Shown here piece by piece: positions 1-7,306 of a stretch of DNA of 11,611 nt; positions within the stretch are counted from its first letter, which is position 1, and every line of letters starts with the position of its first letter. The notes beneath the pieces are model-generated. The model was not told the origin of the DNA. It made no database searches and saw only the letters and a list, made by a program, of their open reading frames with translations. Source of the stretch: Thermotoga sp. 4484_232 (lineage in GTDB: Bacteria > Thermotogota > Thermotogae > Thermotogales > Thermotogaceae). Both the position numbers and the translations under genes were made by a program. The DNA lies in contig MZGO01000077.1 of NCBI GenBank assembly GCA_002084985.1, positions 1 through 11,611 of the forward strand. The letters run 5' to 3'.

Positions 1-233
1 TTCACTATCTTGTCGTCATGAATGTAAAATACGTGATCGTGTACTATAACGTAATATACTCCTTCCGCAGAGACGTATCTAAAACCGAGTGGAGATAAAT
101 CATCGACACGGAAGTAATACTCCCCATCCTGAAAGATATCCTCCACATGGTAAACCACACCGTCCTTCAGTATCAAAGCAGGGAAAACGCAGATGGATAA
201 TAAGAGCAATAACCATAAAAGGGCTTTTTTCAT
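1..233 (-). CDS. Secreted protein of unknown function, N-terminal 77 codons (runs off the window edge)
   Basis: The frame opens with ATG at 233-231, overlapping the deoA stop in an ATGA junction, and stays open to the window edge, so the 3' end is missing. The protein begins MKK followed by a Leu-rich stretch (about residues 4-20), a typical Sec signal peptide. Cys15 is preceded by L-S-I, which is not a proper lipobox, so a lipoprotein is unlikely. The mature part is rich in Tyr, Val, Asp and His (DGVVYHVEDIF, then SPLGFRYVS). The alternation of short beta-like segments recalls the copper-amine-oxidase-like N-terminal domains found on some cell-wall hydrolases, but this is a weak resemblance. 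No enzyme domain is visible in the part present. The 4-bp overlap implies co-translation with deoA, the last complete gene of the array. The real function must be read from sequence outside the window. Confidence 0.72.
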   Translation of the reverse strand, partial: MKKALLWLLLLLSICVFPALILKDGVVYHVEDIFQDGEYYFRVDDLSPLGFRYVSAEGVYYVIVHDHVFYIHDDKIV

Positions 234-1534
234 TCTATCACCTCGTGTATGAGCTTGAATTCCTCCTCCAGAGGCTGTTCAGATATAGAATAAGCACTTT
301 TTATCAGCTTCTTAGCGGTTTCCACATCACTTTTCTCAGAGCAATAGAGTTTGACCAACGGTTCACCTTTTGAAACTCTATCACCCAGTTTTTTCAAAAC
401 CTCCACACCCACACTGTGATCAATCTCGTCCTCTTTCTTCTTCCTACCAGCCCCCAGAACCATGGAAGCGACACCTATCTTTTCGGTGTCCATTTTCTCA
501 ACGAATCCTTCCTTGTCGCTTAGAACTTCTTCAACATTCTTAGAGATTGGTAACAAGGAATGGTCTTCTATGATTCTTGCATCACCACCCTGTGCTTCGA
601 TCATCTCTCTAAATTTTTCAAGAGCTTCACCGCTTTCTATCTTACTCCTGAGGATTCTTTCCGCATCTTTCAAGTCACTGACTCCGGCAAGGTACAACAT
701 GTAAGATGCCAGGCACAACGAAAGCTCTGTTAAGTCTTCTGGCCCTTTTCCTTTGAGAGCCTCTATCGCCTCGATAACCTCAAGAGAATTCCCTACCATT
801 CTTCCCAGAGGTTGATCCATGCTCGACAGAATAGCCACAGTCCTCTTACCGTGAAGTTTACCAATATTCACCATCATCTTGGCAAGCTCTTTTGCTTTTT
901 CCTTGGATTTCATGAAAGCACCGCTTCCAAACTTCACGTCCAGGACGAAAGCATCACTTCCCCCAGCAAGTTTCTTGCTCATGATGCTGGAAGCGATCAA
1001 GGATACCTCATCCACAGTTGCTGTTGCATCCCTCAAAGCGTATATTTTCTTGTCAGCTGGAACCAATTCTCCCGTCTGTCCCACAACAGCTATACCGTGT
1101 TTCTTCACGTTGCTTATGAACTCTTCGAAAGAAAGGGACGTCCTGAAACCTGGTATGGATTCCAGCTTGTCGATCGTTCCACCAGTATGACCTAAGGCCC
1201 TTCCGGACATTTTGGCAACGGTAACACCACAAGATGCAACAAGGGGCGCAACAACGAGTGTCGTCTTATCTCCCACACCACCTGTAGAATGCTTATCAAC
1301 CTTCTTTCCAGGAATGGATGAAAGGTCAAGAGTTTCACCAGATCTCATCATCGTTTCTGTGAAAAAGTACGTTTCTTCCTCATCGAGATGTTGAAAATAT
1401 ATAGCCATCAGAAAAGCGGACATCTGGTAATCCGGTATCTCTCCTTTCACGTACCCCATTATCATGTACTCTATTTCCTCTCTAGTGAGTTTTTCCCCAT
1501 TTCTTTTCTTCAATATTATGTCATATACCCTCAT
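230..1534 (-). CDS. deoA: Pyrimidine-nucleoside phosphorylase (thymidine phosphorylase family)
   Basis: Cytosolic enzyme that reversibly phosphorolyses pyrimidine nucleosides to the free base and (deoxy)ribose 1-phosphate in nucleoside salvage. The 434-residue length is normal for the family. The phosphate-binding loop KHSTGGVGDKT lies at residues 81-91. The family signature SGRALGHTGGT lies at 110-120, followed by DKLESIPG. The pyrimidine-binding Arg, Ser and Lys are at R168, S183 and K187, by alignment with the known E. coli residues 171, 186 and 190. The C-terminal domain is present. The ATG start has AAGGAAGTGA upstream and overlaps the histidine kinase stop by 4 bp (ATGA); the stop overlaps the next gene the same way. 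The length and the broad-specificity family of Gram-positives and thermophiles make 'pdp' an equally valid name. Whether it prefers thymidine, uridine or both cannot be told from sequence alone. Confidence 0.97.
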   Translation of the reverse strand: MRVYDIILKKRNGEKLTREEIEYMIMGYVKGEIPDYQMSAFLMAIYFQHLDEEETYFFTETMMRSGETLDLSSIPGKKVDKHSTGGVGDKTTLVVAPLVASCGVTVAKMSGRALGHTGGTIDKLESIPGFRTSLSFEEFISNVKKHGIAVVGQTGELVPADKKIYALRDATATVDEVSLIASSIMSKKLAGGSDAFVLDVKFGSGAFMKSKEKAKELAKMMVNIGKLHGKRTVAILSSMDQPLGRMVGNSLEVIEAIEALKGKGPEDLTELSLCLASYMLYLAGVSDLKDAERILRSKIESGEALEKFREMIEAQGGDARIIEDHSLLPISKNVEEVLSDKEGFVEKMDTEKIGVASMVLGAGRKKKEDEIDHSVGVEVLKKLGDRVSKGEPLVKLYCSEKSDVETAKKLIKSAYSISEQPLEEEFKLIHEVIE

Positions 1535-2778
1535 TCTTTCACTTCCTTTACAGGAAGCCTTATTCTCATGAGAGTGCCTTTTCCAACCTCACTCTCCACC
1601 TCTATTTTTCCGCCGTGTTTGTCCACTATCATCTTAACGATCGAAAGACCAAGCCCCGTTCCCCCCATCTTTCTAGAGCGCGCTTTGTCCACCCTGTAGA
1701 ATCTTTCGAAGATTCTGTTTTTCGCTTCTTGAGGTATTCCTGGCCCTGTGTCCACAACTTCTATTACCGCTTCTTTTCCTTCTTTTCTAACCCTTATCCA
1801 CACTTTCTTTTCTCCCTTATCTTTTGTTGAAGTGTATTTAACAGCGTTATCTACCAGGTTCAGAAGCATTTGGATGATCCTATCCCGATCTCCCCAAACT
1901 GTGATGTTCTCACAGCTGGTCTCCATCTGTACAGAATATTCCTCAGCTAGAGGTATCATTATTCCCTTTATGTAATCCACAATCTCGCAGAGATCGACCT
2001 CTTCGAAATGGAATTTTGCTTCACCTGACTCCAACTTTTCAAGATCCAGTAGATCATTTATTAACCTGGTCATTCTGGCTGATTCTTCTTCTATAACCCT
2101 TAAGAATTTCTTTACCAGGTTTCTATCACTCAAATCATCTTCAAGTAGCGTTTCTGCAAAACCATGAATCGAGGTTAAGGGCGTTCTCAATTCGTGCGAT
2201 ACGTTCGAAACGAATTCTCTTCTCATCTCATCGAGTTTCTTCTCTTTCGTTACATCGTGCAGCATCACTATGAACATCCTCTCTCCGTCTTTGAAAGAGA
2301 CAGGTATCACCTTAGCATGGAAATACCTTTTTTGATTTAGATAGAGAACAATATCTCCAACCTGGGTTTCAAGAGTTTTTATAGCTTCATCGACCATCTC
2401 ATTTATGAAATAGTCCTCCACTACCTCATAGAACTTTCTTTTCACGACATTCTCTCTAGTTATGGATTTTGCAGCATCGTTTGCAAAGATTATTACCCCA
2501 TCTTTCGATAAGATGAATATGGGGTCTGTTAGATTATTCAGAATCGTTAGAATGTTATCCCTACTTCTCTCAGCTCTTTTTACTTCCTCCTCCAGACTTT
2601 CAAATCGTTTCTTCAATTTCTCCACCAAATAAAGAGGCGGTGTTGGCTCCTTTTCTCCCAGCAGCTTAGACACGTGTGAGAAAAATTTCTTGTACAATAA
2701 AAAAGCTTTCCTCTCTTTTATATAGAGAGAAAATATCAAAAAAAATGCAGCAACGAGGACGAAAATTAAAAAACTCAT
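1531..2778 (-). CDS. PhoR-like sensor histidine kinase with one N-terminal membrane segment and a PAS domain
   Basis: Membrane-attached sensor kinase of 415 residues, the partner of the response regulator ending 6 bp upstream. Domain order: a single hydrophobic segment at about 2-19; a charged linker, probably coiled-coil, at about 50-78; a PAS domain at about 75-178; the HisKA dimerisation domain with the H-box VSNVSHELRTP (phospho-acceptor His195); then a HATPase_c domain. The latter has the N-box LLNLVDNAVKY (about 305-315), G1 box DTGPGIP (343-349), F box FERFYRVD (357-364) and G2 box GGTGLGLSIV (372-381). There is no second membrane segment and almost no extracytoplasmic domain, so the signal is probably sensed inside the cell or in the membrane, through PAS. 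The ATG start has AAGGAAAG at short spacing, reaching into the regulator's stop. Family placement is firm. A phosphate-starvation role is only a guess from the PhoR-like layout, because no pst/pho genes are nearby. Confidence 0.95.
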   Translation of the reverse strand: MSFLIFVLVAAFFLIFSLYIKERKAFLLYKKFFSHVSKLLGEKEPTPPLYLVEKLKKRFESLEEEVKRAERSRDNILTILNNLTDPIFILSKDGVIIFANDAAKSITRENVVKRKFYEVVEDYFINEMVDEAIKTLETQVGDIVLYLNQKRYFHAKVIPVSFKDGERMFIVMLHDVTKEKKLDEMRREFVSNVSHELRTPLTSIHGFAETLLEDDLSDRNLVKKFLRVIEEESARMTRLINDLLDLEKLESGEAKFHFEEVDLCEIVDYIKGIMIPLAEEYSVQMETSCENITVWGDRDRIIQMLLNLVDNAVKYTSTKDKGEKKVWIRVRKEGKEAVIEVVDTGPGIPQEAKNRIFERFYRVDKARSRKMGGTGLGLSIVKMIVDKHGGKIEVESEVGKGTLMRIRLPVKEVKE

Positions 2779-2784
2779 CTTTCC

Positions 2785-3504
2785 TTAATCTTCCTTCCCA
2801 GGATCTCTGAACTTGTATCCCTTGCCTCTTACAGTAATTATGTACTTGGGATTTGAAGGATCTTCTTCTATCTTCGTTCTCAATCTCCTTATATGAACAT
2901 CTACTGTTCTCGTATCCCCATAGTAGTCATAACCCCAGAGTTTATCCAAGAGGACATCCCTGCTGAACACCTTACCTTCATTCTCGGCCAGAAATCTTAA
3001 CAACTCGAATTCCAAAGGTGTTAAATTGACTTTCTTACCCCTAACCTTAACCTCATACCTTTCGACATCTATTTCAAGGTCCTTTGCTGTGATTTTCTTG
3101 GGTCTTTCTTCCTTCTCCTGCACGCTCATGGTCATTCGTCTGAAAATGGCTTTTATTCTTGCAAGGAGTTCTCGTACGCTGAAGGGCTTGGTAATGTAAT
3201 CATCTGCTCCAAGTTCCAATCCCAGAACCTTGTCGAATTCTTCCCCTTTAGCACTCAGGAATATAACAGGAGTTGATCTGAACCTTTCCATACTCCTAAT
3301 TCGTCTTACCAGATCAAAACCATCCATTCCTGGGAGCATGATATCCACTATGAACATATCCACATCTTCACTTTGCGAGATCTTAAGAGCTTCCTCTGCA
3401 TCATATGCTTTCAACACTTCGTATCCTTCCTTGCTCAGGTTGTAACCTACAAGTTCAATTATCGCTGGATCGTCATCGACTACCAATATTTTCTTCCTAG
3501 CCAT
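2785..3504 (-). CDS. OmpR/PhoB-family response regulator, winged-helix DNA-binding
   Basis: Two-component transcription regulator of 239 residues, phosphorylated by the kinase encoded 6 bp downstream. The receiver domain (1-120) has the acidic pair and phospho-acceptor in VVDDD (Asp10, Asp11) and VDIMLPGMDG (Asp54), the Ser84 switch residue in FLSAK, and Lys106 in TKPF. A linker at about 123-138 is rich in Lys and Glu. The C-terminal winged helix (about 139-235) shows LTPLEFELLRFL, SRDVLLDKLWG, RTVDVHIRRLR and the terminal TVRGKGYKF, all hallmarks of the PhoB/OmpR branch. The ATG start is preceded by AGGGGG and overlaps the end of the PgeF-like gene by 8 bp. Its targets cannot be inferred; no repeated PhoB-type direct repeats were noticed in the window. 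Name phoB only if phosphate control is shown. Confidence 0.96.
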   Translation of the reverse strand: MARKKILVVDDDPAIIELVGYNLSKEGYEVLKAYDAEEALKISQSEDVDMFIVDIMLPGMDGFDLVRRIRSMERFRSTPVIFLSAKGEEFDKVLGLELGADDYITKPFSVRELLARIKAIFRRMTMSVQEKEERPKKITAKDLEIDVERYEVKVRGKKVNLTPLEFELLRFLAENEGKVFSRDVLLDKLWGYDYYGDTRTVDVHIRRLRTKIEEDPSNPKYIITVRGKGYKFRDPGKED

Positions 3505-4063
3505 GTTTTCCCCCTATCATGCTGTTTCTACCGGTATCTCCTCTTCTATAGGAGAAATACTCTTTGTTTTCAAAGGTGATGCACTTCTTCATGTTGAACT
3601 TCATATCCAACGATATATAGGATGAATCAAAGATCTTCAGAAACTCCTTCCCGACTTCGTAACAATTCTCGCATATGTGTGGTCCTATGACAATTCTTGA
3701 ATATCCCACTTTTTCTCCAGTTTTTTTAAAAATTTCTACTGCGCTATCGATAATTCCTGATTTCAGGCCTTTCCACCCAGCATGAATCACACCTACATAC
3801 CTTTTGCCAATGAAAGCAACGGGAACACAATCTGCAGCTCTAACAACCAGCATTAGACCTTCTCTGCCCGTGAACACACCATCCGAAAGAACCTCCCCTT
3901 CTTGATCGACGATTTTAACATCATTCCCATGTGTTTGCTTCATCCAGACAGGTTTCATGCCGTATTTTCTCGACAGATTTTTCACATTCTCTATGCTTCC
4001 CATATCCCCATCTACCTTGGATGTTATAATGATTATGGTATCCTCAAGGAACAATTCATACAT
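3497..4063 (-). CDS. PgeF/YfiH-family protein (purine nucleoside phosphorylase-like, 'laccase domain'), short form
   Basis: Member of the DUF152 / Cu-oxidase_4 family. Proteins of this family act as purine nucleoside phosphorylase/adenosine deaminase-like enzymes or, in E. coli PgeF, as peptidoglycan-precursor editing factors. Family motifs are in order: KQTHGNDV (His45), RAADCVPV (Cys79), HAGWKG (His94), GPHICENCYEVG (127-138), and the C-terminal FSYRRGDTGR (170-179). His45, Cys79 and His94 match the His-Cys-His zinc site known in the family. At 188 residues it is well below the usual roughly 230-270. The N-terminal 'GGVS...NLG' section and a helical stretch before CITFENKEYF appear to be missing, though the frame is intact. 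ATG start with GGTGA upstream, 2 bp after the membrane protein gene. Membership is firm; activity in this shortened form is uncertain. The neighbouring deoA makes a nucleoside-salvage role tempting, but that is inference. Confidence 0.88.
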   Translation of the reverse strand: MYELFLEDTIIIITSKVDGDMGSIENVKNLSRKYGMKPVWMKQTHGNDVKIVDQEGEVLSDGVFTGREGLMLVVRAADCVPVAFIGKRYVGVIHAGWKGLKSGIIDSAVEIFKKTGEKVGYSRIVIGPHICENCYEVGKEFLKIFDSSYISLDMKFNMKKCITFENKEYFSYRRGDTGRNSMIGGKHG

Positions 4064-4065
4064 TC

Positions 4066-4722
4066 CTATTCACCGCTACTTTTCCTCTCACCTATTTTCA
4101 TACCTGTAAAGACTAACAACAGGAATGATACGATAAAAGGTAATAGAAACTTCCAATCGTCCTTAGGTGTATGTATTCTCAAACCAATCCATAGTAGAGA
4201 AAGCGCAACAAACGATGTTAAAGCCGCTCCTATTATTATGGAAAATAGCATCACCACCTCTGTTTCCTTCTTCAGAGCTGTTAATCCTCCAAGCAAAGCC
4301 ACAGCAACGGAAGCGATCATTATTCCCCATCCAAGATATTCCATCGGTATTCTTTCGCCTAATTTCAGTAAATTCGACAATAAGTTTAAAAGGTAATACG
4401 AAATGGCAAAGCCTAATAAAGCTCCCAATACGAAGACGAAAGATCTATAGAAGGCATAGCATGCAGCTGCTGTGATTATTCCAACTACGATCATTACGAT
4501 CGTACTGGTTGTTGGATCGACTTTTGAAGGATCCAGCTTCAAAGAGGGATAAACGTATCTTTCAATCAAAGGGAAAACCATAATCGCTCCTAAAACGAAT
4601 CCTGCAAGAAATATCGCTAATTTCTCAACGTACTTTGCTGCCAAGACGAGGAAAACACCTACTGGTAAAGATATATACCAGACATCAACAGATTTTTCAA
4701 GGAGCTCCTGGATTTCCTCCAA
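4066..4722 (-). CDS. Membrane protein of unknown function with about seven transmembrane segments
   Basis: A 218-residue polytopic membrane protein. Hydrophobic segments lie at about 15-31, 34-54, 73-91, 94-116, 130-149, 155-180 and 190-208. A short acidic N-terminus (MEEIQELLEK) precedes them and a positively charged tail (KIGERKSSGE) follows. Several segments are rich in Gly and Ala (for example LAGFVLGAIM and VFVLGALLGF), which recalls the small-residue-packed TMEM198/DUF4203-type proteins, but I could not confirm membership. No catalytic, transport or binding motif stands out. The start is TTG at 4722-4720 with GGAGGG about 8 bases upstream; no closer ATG or GTG carries such a site. It sits between rpsT (46-bp gap with a hairpin) and the PgeF-like gene (2-bp gap), so it is probably translated from the same message as the latter. 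Confidence 0.8.
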   Translation of the reverse strand: MEEIQELLEKSVDVWYISLPVGVFLVLAAKYVEKLAIFLAGFVLGAIMVFPLIERYVYPSLKLDPSKVDPTTSTIVMIVVGIITAAACYAFYRSFVFVLGALLGFAISYYLLNLLSNLLKLGERIPMEYLGWGIMIASVAVALLGGLTALKKETEVVMLFSIIIGAALTSFVALSLLWIGLRIHTPKDDWKFLLPFIVSFLLLVFTGMKIGERKSSGE

Positions 4723-4748
4723 ATCTATCCCTCCATATTCGAATCAAT

Positions 4749-4775
4749 GGGACAACCCCTATCAGGGGTCATCCC
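4749..4775 (-). terminator. Stem-loop at the end of rpsT (possible weak terminator or processing site)
   Basis: ACCCCT-ATC-AGGGGT forms a perfect 6-bp stem with a 3-base loop, extended by an outer GGGA/TCCC stem across a symmetric CA/CA internal loop. The hairpin begins inside the last rpsT codons and covers its stop codon. No U-run follows on the minus strand, so it is not a classic intrinsic terminator. It could attenuate read-through, protect the rpsT message 3' end or mark a cleavage point. Confidence 0.4.
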
Positions 4776-5050
4776 TCAAGTGACTTTAAATAAGCATTCA
4801 CTCTCGTCATGAGGCGAGCTTTCCTTCTTGAAGCCTGGTTCTTATGGATGGCTCCTTTGGATACCGCCTTGTCTAAAGCGCTCTGTGCTTCCTTCACGAG
4901 TTCCATTATTTTCTCTTTTGATTGTTTTTCCTCTATCGCTTTCAGGACTTTTTTGATAGCATTCTTAAACCTGGTCTTGTACATCTTGTTTCTTATTCTC
5001 CTCTTCTCACTCTGTCTTACTCTTTTCGCGGCAGATTTGATGTTTGGCAT
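4769..5050 (-). CDS. rpsT: 30S ribosomal protein S20
   Basis: Small basic protein of 93 residues that binds 16S rRNA in the 30S subunit. The N-terminus [18 protein letters not shown], the central [10 protein letters not shown] and the C-terminal [16 protein letters not shown] followed by a short VNAYL tail are diagnostic of S20, and the length is normal. The ATG start has a strong AAGGAGGGA site that reaches up to the metK stop, 12 bp away. A stable stem-loop covers its stop codon. Its place directly after metK suggests a shared transcript. Bacterial S20 is known to control its own translation in E. coli; nothing specific to that can be seen here. Confidence 0.97.
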   Translation of the reverse strand: MPNIKSAAKRVRQSEKRRIRNKMYKTRFKNAIKKVLKAIEEKQSKEKIMELVKEAQSALDKAVSKGAIHKNQASRRKARLMTRVNAYLKSLEG

Positions 5051-5062
5051 TCTCTTCCCTCC

Positions 5063-6253
5063 TTACATATTGAAAGCTTTCTTCAATTCTTCCACTGAAT
5101 CGAGTTTCTCCCAGGTGAAATCGTCATCGTTTCTTCCGAAATGCCCATAGACAGCTGTTTTCTTGTAAATGGGCCTTAAAAGATTCAACTTTTTTATTAT
5201 AGCACCTGGTCTGAAATCGAACATCTCAGTTATAACATTTAAGAGCTTTTCCTCATCTACCCTCGAAGTACCAAACGTGTTTATCATTATGGATACAGGC
5301 TTTGCAACACCTATAGCGTATGAGAGCTGTATTAGAAATCTATCCGCAAGTCCAGCGGCTACGACATTTTTGGCGACGTATCTGGCCATGTAATGAGCGG
5401 ATCTGTCAACTTTCGTGGGATCTTTACCGCTGAAGGCACCCCCACCGTGAGGCACCCATCCACCGTAAGTATCGACTATTATCTTCCTCCCCGTAAGGCC
5501 CGTATCGGCCATTGGACCTCCAAGAACGAATCTACCGGTGGGATTGATCAATACTTTCACGTTATCATCCCAGTATTTTTCAGGAATGACAGGTTTTACG
5601 ACGTGTTCCAATAATGCTTCTCTCAGATCTTCATAGGAAACATTTGGATCGTGCTGGGCAGATATCAAAACGGTGTTGACTCTCACAGGTTTGTCATCTT
5701 CATACTCGACTGTTACTTGCGTTTTTCCATCGGGCCTTAAAAATGGAACTATCTTTTTCTTCCTGACCTCCGCCAATCTCATCGCAAGTTTATGGGCAAG
5801 AATTATCGGCAAAGGCATGTACTCCGGTGTTTCGTTGGTTGCATAGCCAAACATGATACCTTGATCTCCTGCTCCAAGTTGTTCCAGTTCGTCTTCCACA
5901 GAGATTTCCCCGGTTTTAGCTTCCAGAGCTCTATCCACTCCCAATGCTATATCGGGTGATTGACTGTGAATGGAAGTTAAGACAGCACACGTTTCACCAT
6001 CGAAACCGTATTTTGCCCTGGTGTATCCAACCTCAAGGATGGTTTTTCTGACGATATCCGGTATCTCGACGTACGCCCTTGTTGTCACCTCTCCTGCGAC
6101 TATGGCAATACCTGTTGTAACCAAGGTTTCAACAGCTACACGAGCCCTGGGATCCTGTTCTAGTATAGCGTCCAGTATAGCGTCGGATATTTGATCCGCT
6201 ATCTTATCGGGATGACCTTCTGTTACGCTCTCGCTGGTGAACAGTTTCCTCAT
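5063..6253 (-). CDS. metK: S-adenosylmethionine synthetase
   Basis: Cytosolic enzyme that joins ATP and L-methionine to form S-adenosylmethionine, releasing phosphate and pyrophosphate. The 396-residue length is typical. N-terminal [19 protein letters not shown] carries His14 and Asp16, which contact ATP phosphates and metal. The signature [12 protein letters not shown] starts at 127, and the phosphate-binding loop [18 protein letters not shown] at 269-286 is intact. The C-terminus [11 protein letters not shown]...FNM is also typical. ATG start with a near-perfect AGGAGGGTGAG site. A 50-bp gap separates it from the upstream small gene; no SAM riboswitch or terminator fits there, so it is probably expressed by read-through. 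It supplies the cofactor for the cell's methyltransferases and for radical SAM enzymes such as the one at 9811-11157. Confidence 0.98.
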   Translation of the reverse strand: MRKLFTSESVTEGHPDKIADQISDAILDAILEQDPRARVAVETLVTTGIAIVAGEVTTRAYVEIPDIVRKTILEVGYTRAKYGFDGETCAVLTSIHSQSPDIALGVDRALEAKTGEISVEDELEQLGAGDQGIMFGYATNETPEYMPLPIILAHKLAMRLAEVRKKKIVPFLRPDGKTQVTVEYEDDKPVRVNTVLISAQHDPNVSYEDLREALLEHVVKPVIPEKYWDDNVKVLINPTGRFVLGGPMADTGLTGRKIIVDTYGGWVPHGGGAFSGKDPTKVDRSAHYMARYVAKNVVAAGLADRFLIQLSYAIGVAKPVSIMINTFGTSRVDEEKLLNVITEMFDFRPGAIIKKLNLLRPIYKKTAVYGHFGRNDDDFTWEKLDSVEELKKAFNM

Positions 6254-6303
6254 CTCTCACCCTCCTTTTTCTAGATCCATCGAGTCATATAGTCTACCAT
6301 AAA

Positions 6304-6636
6304 TCATTTTTCATTTCCTTTAGCTTCCTCATAACTTTCTTTCGTTATAAAAGTTCCACCCTCCAGACTGAATGAGACCGGTTTATATGAGGAGGTGAAA
6401 TCTGCCATAAGGTGTATTTTGTTGGGGCATTTGGAACCCACATACAACTTATCTATTTTGTAAGGAGCGGAAGGATTATCGTAATTGTAGATGAAGTCAT
6501 AACCCATTCTCAAGTGACTTCTGAAAACCTCTCCACATTTATCGCATTTGAAGTAAACAACAAGAGTATCTCCTTCTCTATAGAAAGGATTTTTTTCAAG
6601 ATCCTCGGGTTTTTTCTTTTTCCTCCTGAAAAACAT
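6304..6636 (-). CDS. Small hypothetical protein with a probable CxxC zinc site
   Basis: A 110-residue protein I do not recognise. The first ten residues are very basic (MFFRRKKKKP). A possible metal site is formed by C31-x2-C34 in FKCDKCGEVF and C70 in SKCPNKIH, with His75 as a candidate fourth ligand. Aromatic-rich beta-like segments lie between them (MGYDFIYNYDN). There is no signal peptide or membrane segment, so it is probably cytoplasmic, and the basic start could contact nucleic acid or the membrane surface. The ATG start has AAAAGGAGGTGA, which lies within the last codons of the M23-like gene 4 bp upstream, so the two are translationally linked. Base composition resembles the neighbours. 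Real gene: likely, given the ribosome site and packing. Function: unknown. Confidence 0.8.
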   Translation of the reverse strand: MFFRRKKKKPEDLEKNPFYREGDTLVVYFKCDKCGEVFRSHLRMGYDFIYNYDNPSAPYKIDKLYVGSKCPNKIHLMADFTSSYKPVSFSLEGGTFITKESYEEAKGNEK

Positions 6637-6640
6637 TCCG

Positions 6641-7306
6641 TCACCTCCTTTTCAGATAGAATCTCAATATGCCCCAAACCTTATTGAATTCACCCCATGT
6701 TATCTCATCGAAGCTGATCCTGTATATCTCTTCATCACCTTTGTAAAACCTTATTTCCTGTAATCCGAGAACATTGTTGAATCCCTTCGCGTAGGCGTTT
6801 ACCTCCAATCTCGGAAAATCACCCGAAAATTCGTAAACGGCCCCTTCAACGTAATCCCAGATTTTCCCGTTTATAGAAATCTTTTTGACCACTATATCCT
6901 CATCCAATGGCTTTGGAATTTCAAGAAATTTCATTGGGTTATAAGAGATGGTTTCCTCACGATTTCTTATTTCGAAGTGACAATGGGGTTGTGAAGCTTC
7001 TCCTGTGTCTCCTGAATACATCTGTTCCAGCTTTTTTGAAAAACTACTCAGATGGGCATAAATCGTCCTGTAGTCATTCTCATGCTCCAGAACCACGACG
7101 TTTCCGTATATATCATCCTCATCTATCTCTATTCTCACCAGCCATCCTCTGTCAGCAGAATATATGGGCTTTCCCCTAGCAAGACCCGTTGAGAGATCCA
7201 CTCCCATGTGAAAGTGAGGGCCTCTGTTTCCAGATCCTCTGAATTCGCCAAAGGAGGATGTTAATCTTGGTCTATCAACAGGAATGGAAAAGGAAACTTT
7301 ATTATT
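6641..7306 (-). CDS. M23 (LytM-type) metallopeptidase-like gene, no normal start codon; probably 5'-truncated and decaying
   Basis: Peptidoglycan endopeptidase family. Longest open frame with a usable start gives 188 residues from ATG 7207, but that Met sits inside the first zinc motif HFHMGVD: the essential His is encoded just upstream (7210-7208). The frame continues upstream through [18 protein letters not shown], the normal beginning of an M23 domain, to a TGA at 7309-7307. No ATG, GTG or TTG lies between that stop and 7207, and there is no signal peptide, although the family is normally exported. Asp (four residues after that His), YAHLS and QPHCHFEI (the HxH pair) are present. Between FSKKLEQM and YSGDTGEA the usual 'V..G..V..GQ.IG' section is absent, suggesting an in-frame deletion. 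About 90 further residues after the domain are unrecognised. It overlaps the end of def. An ATT start at 7285 is possible but has no good ribosome site. I favour a damaged gene. Confidence 0.68.
   Translation of the reverse strand, partial: NNKVSFSIPVDRPRLTSSFGEFRGSGNRGPHFHMGVDLSTGLARGKPIYSADRGWLVRIEIDEDDIYGNVVVLEHENDYRTIYAHLSSFSKKLEQMYSGDTGEASQPHCHFEIRNREETISYNPMKFLEIPKPLDEDIVVKKISINGKIWDYVEGAVYEFSGDFPRLEVNAYAKGFNNVLGLQEIRFYKGDEEIYRISFDEITWGEFNKVWGILRFYLKRR

Noticed and set aside
3902..4396. 164-codon plus-strand open frame
   Set aside because: It runs antisense across the PgeF-like and membrane protein genes, both strongly supported; its sequence has no domain-like features.
6254..6303. 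SAM riboswitch or separate promoter for metK
   Set aside because: The gap is only 50 bases, too short for a SAM riboswitch, and neither a good -35/-10 pair nor a terminator hairpin is visible.
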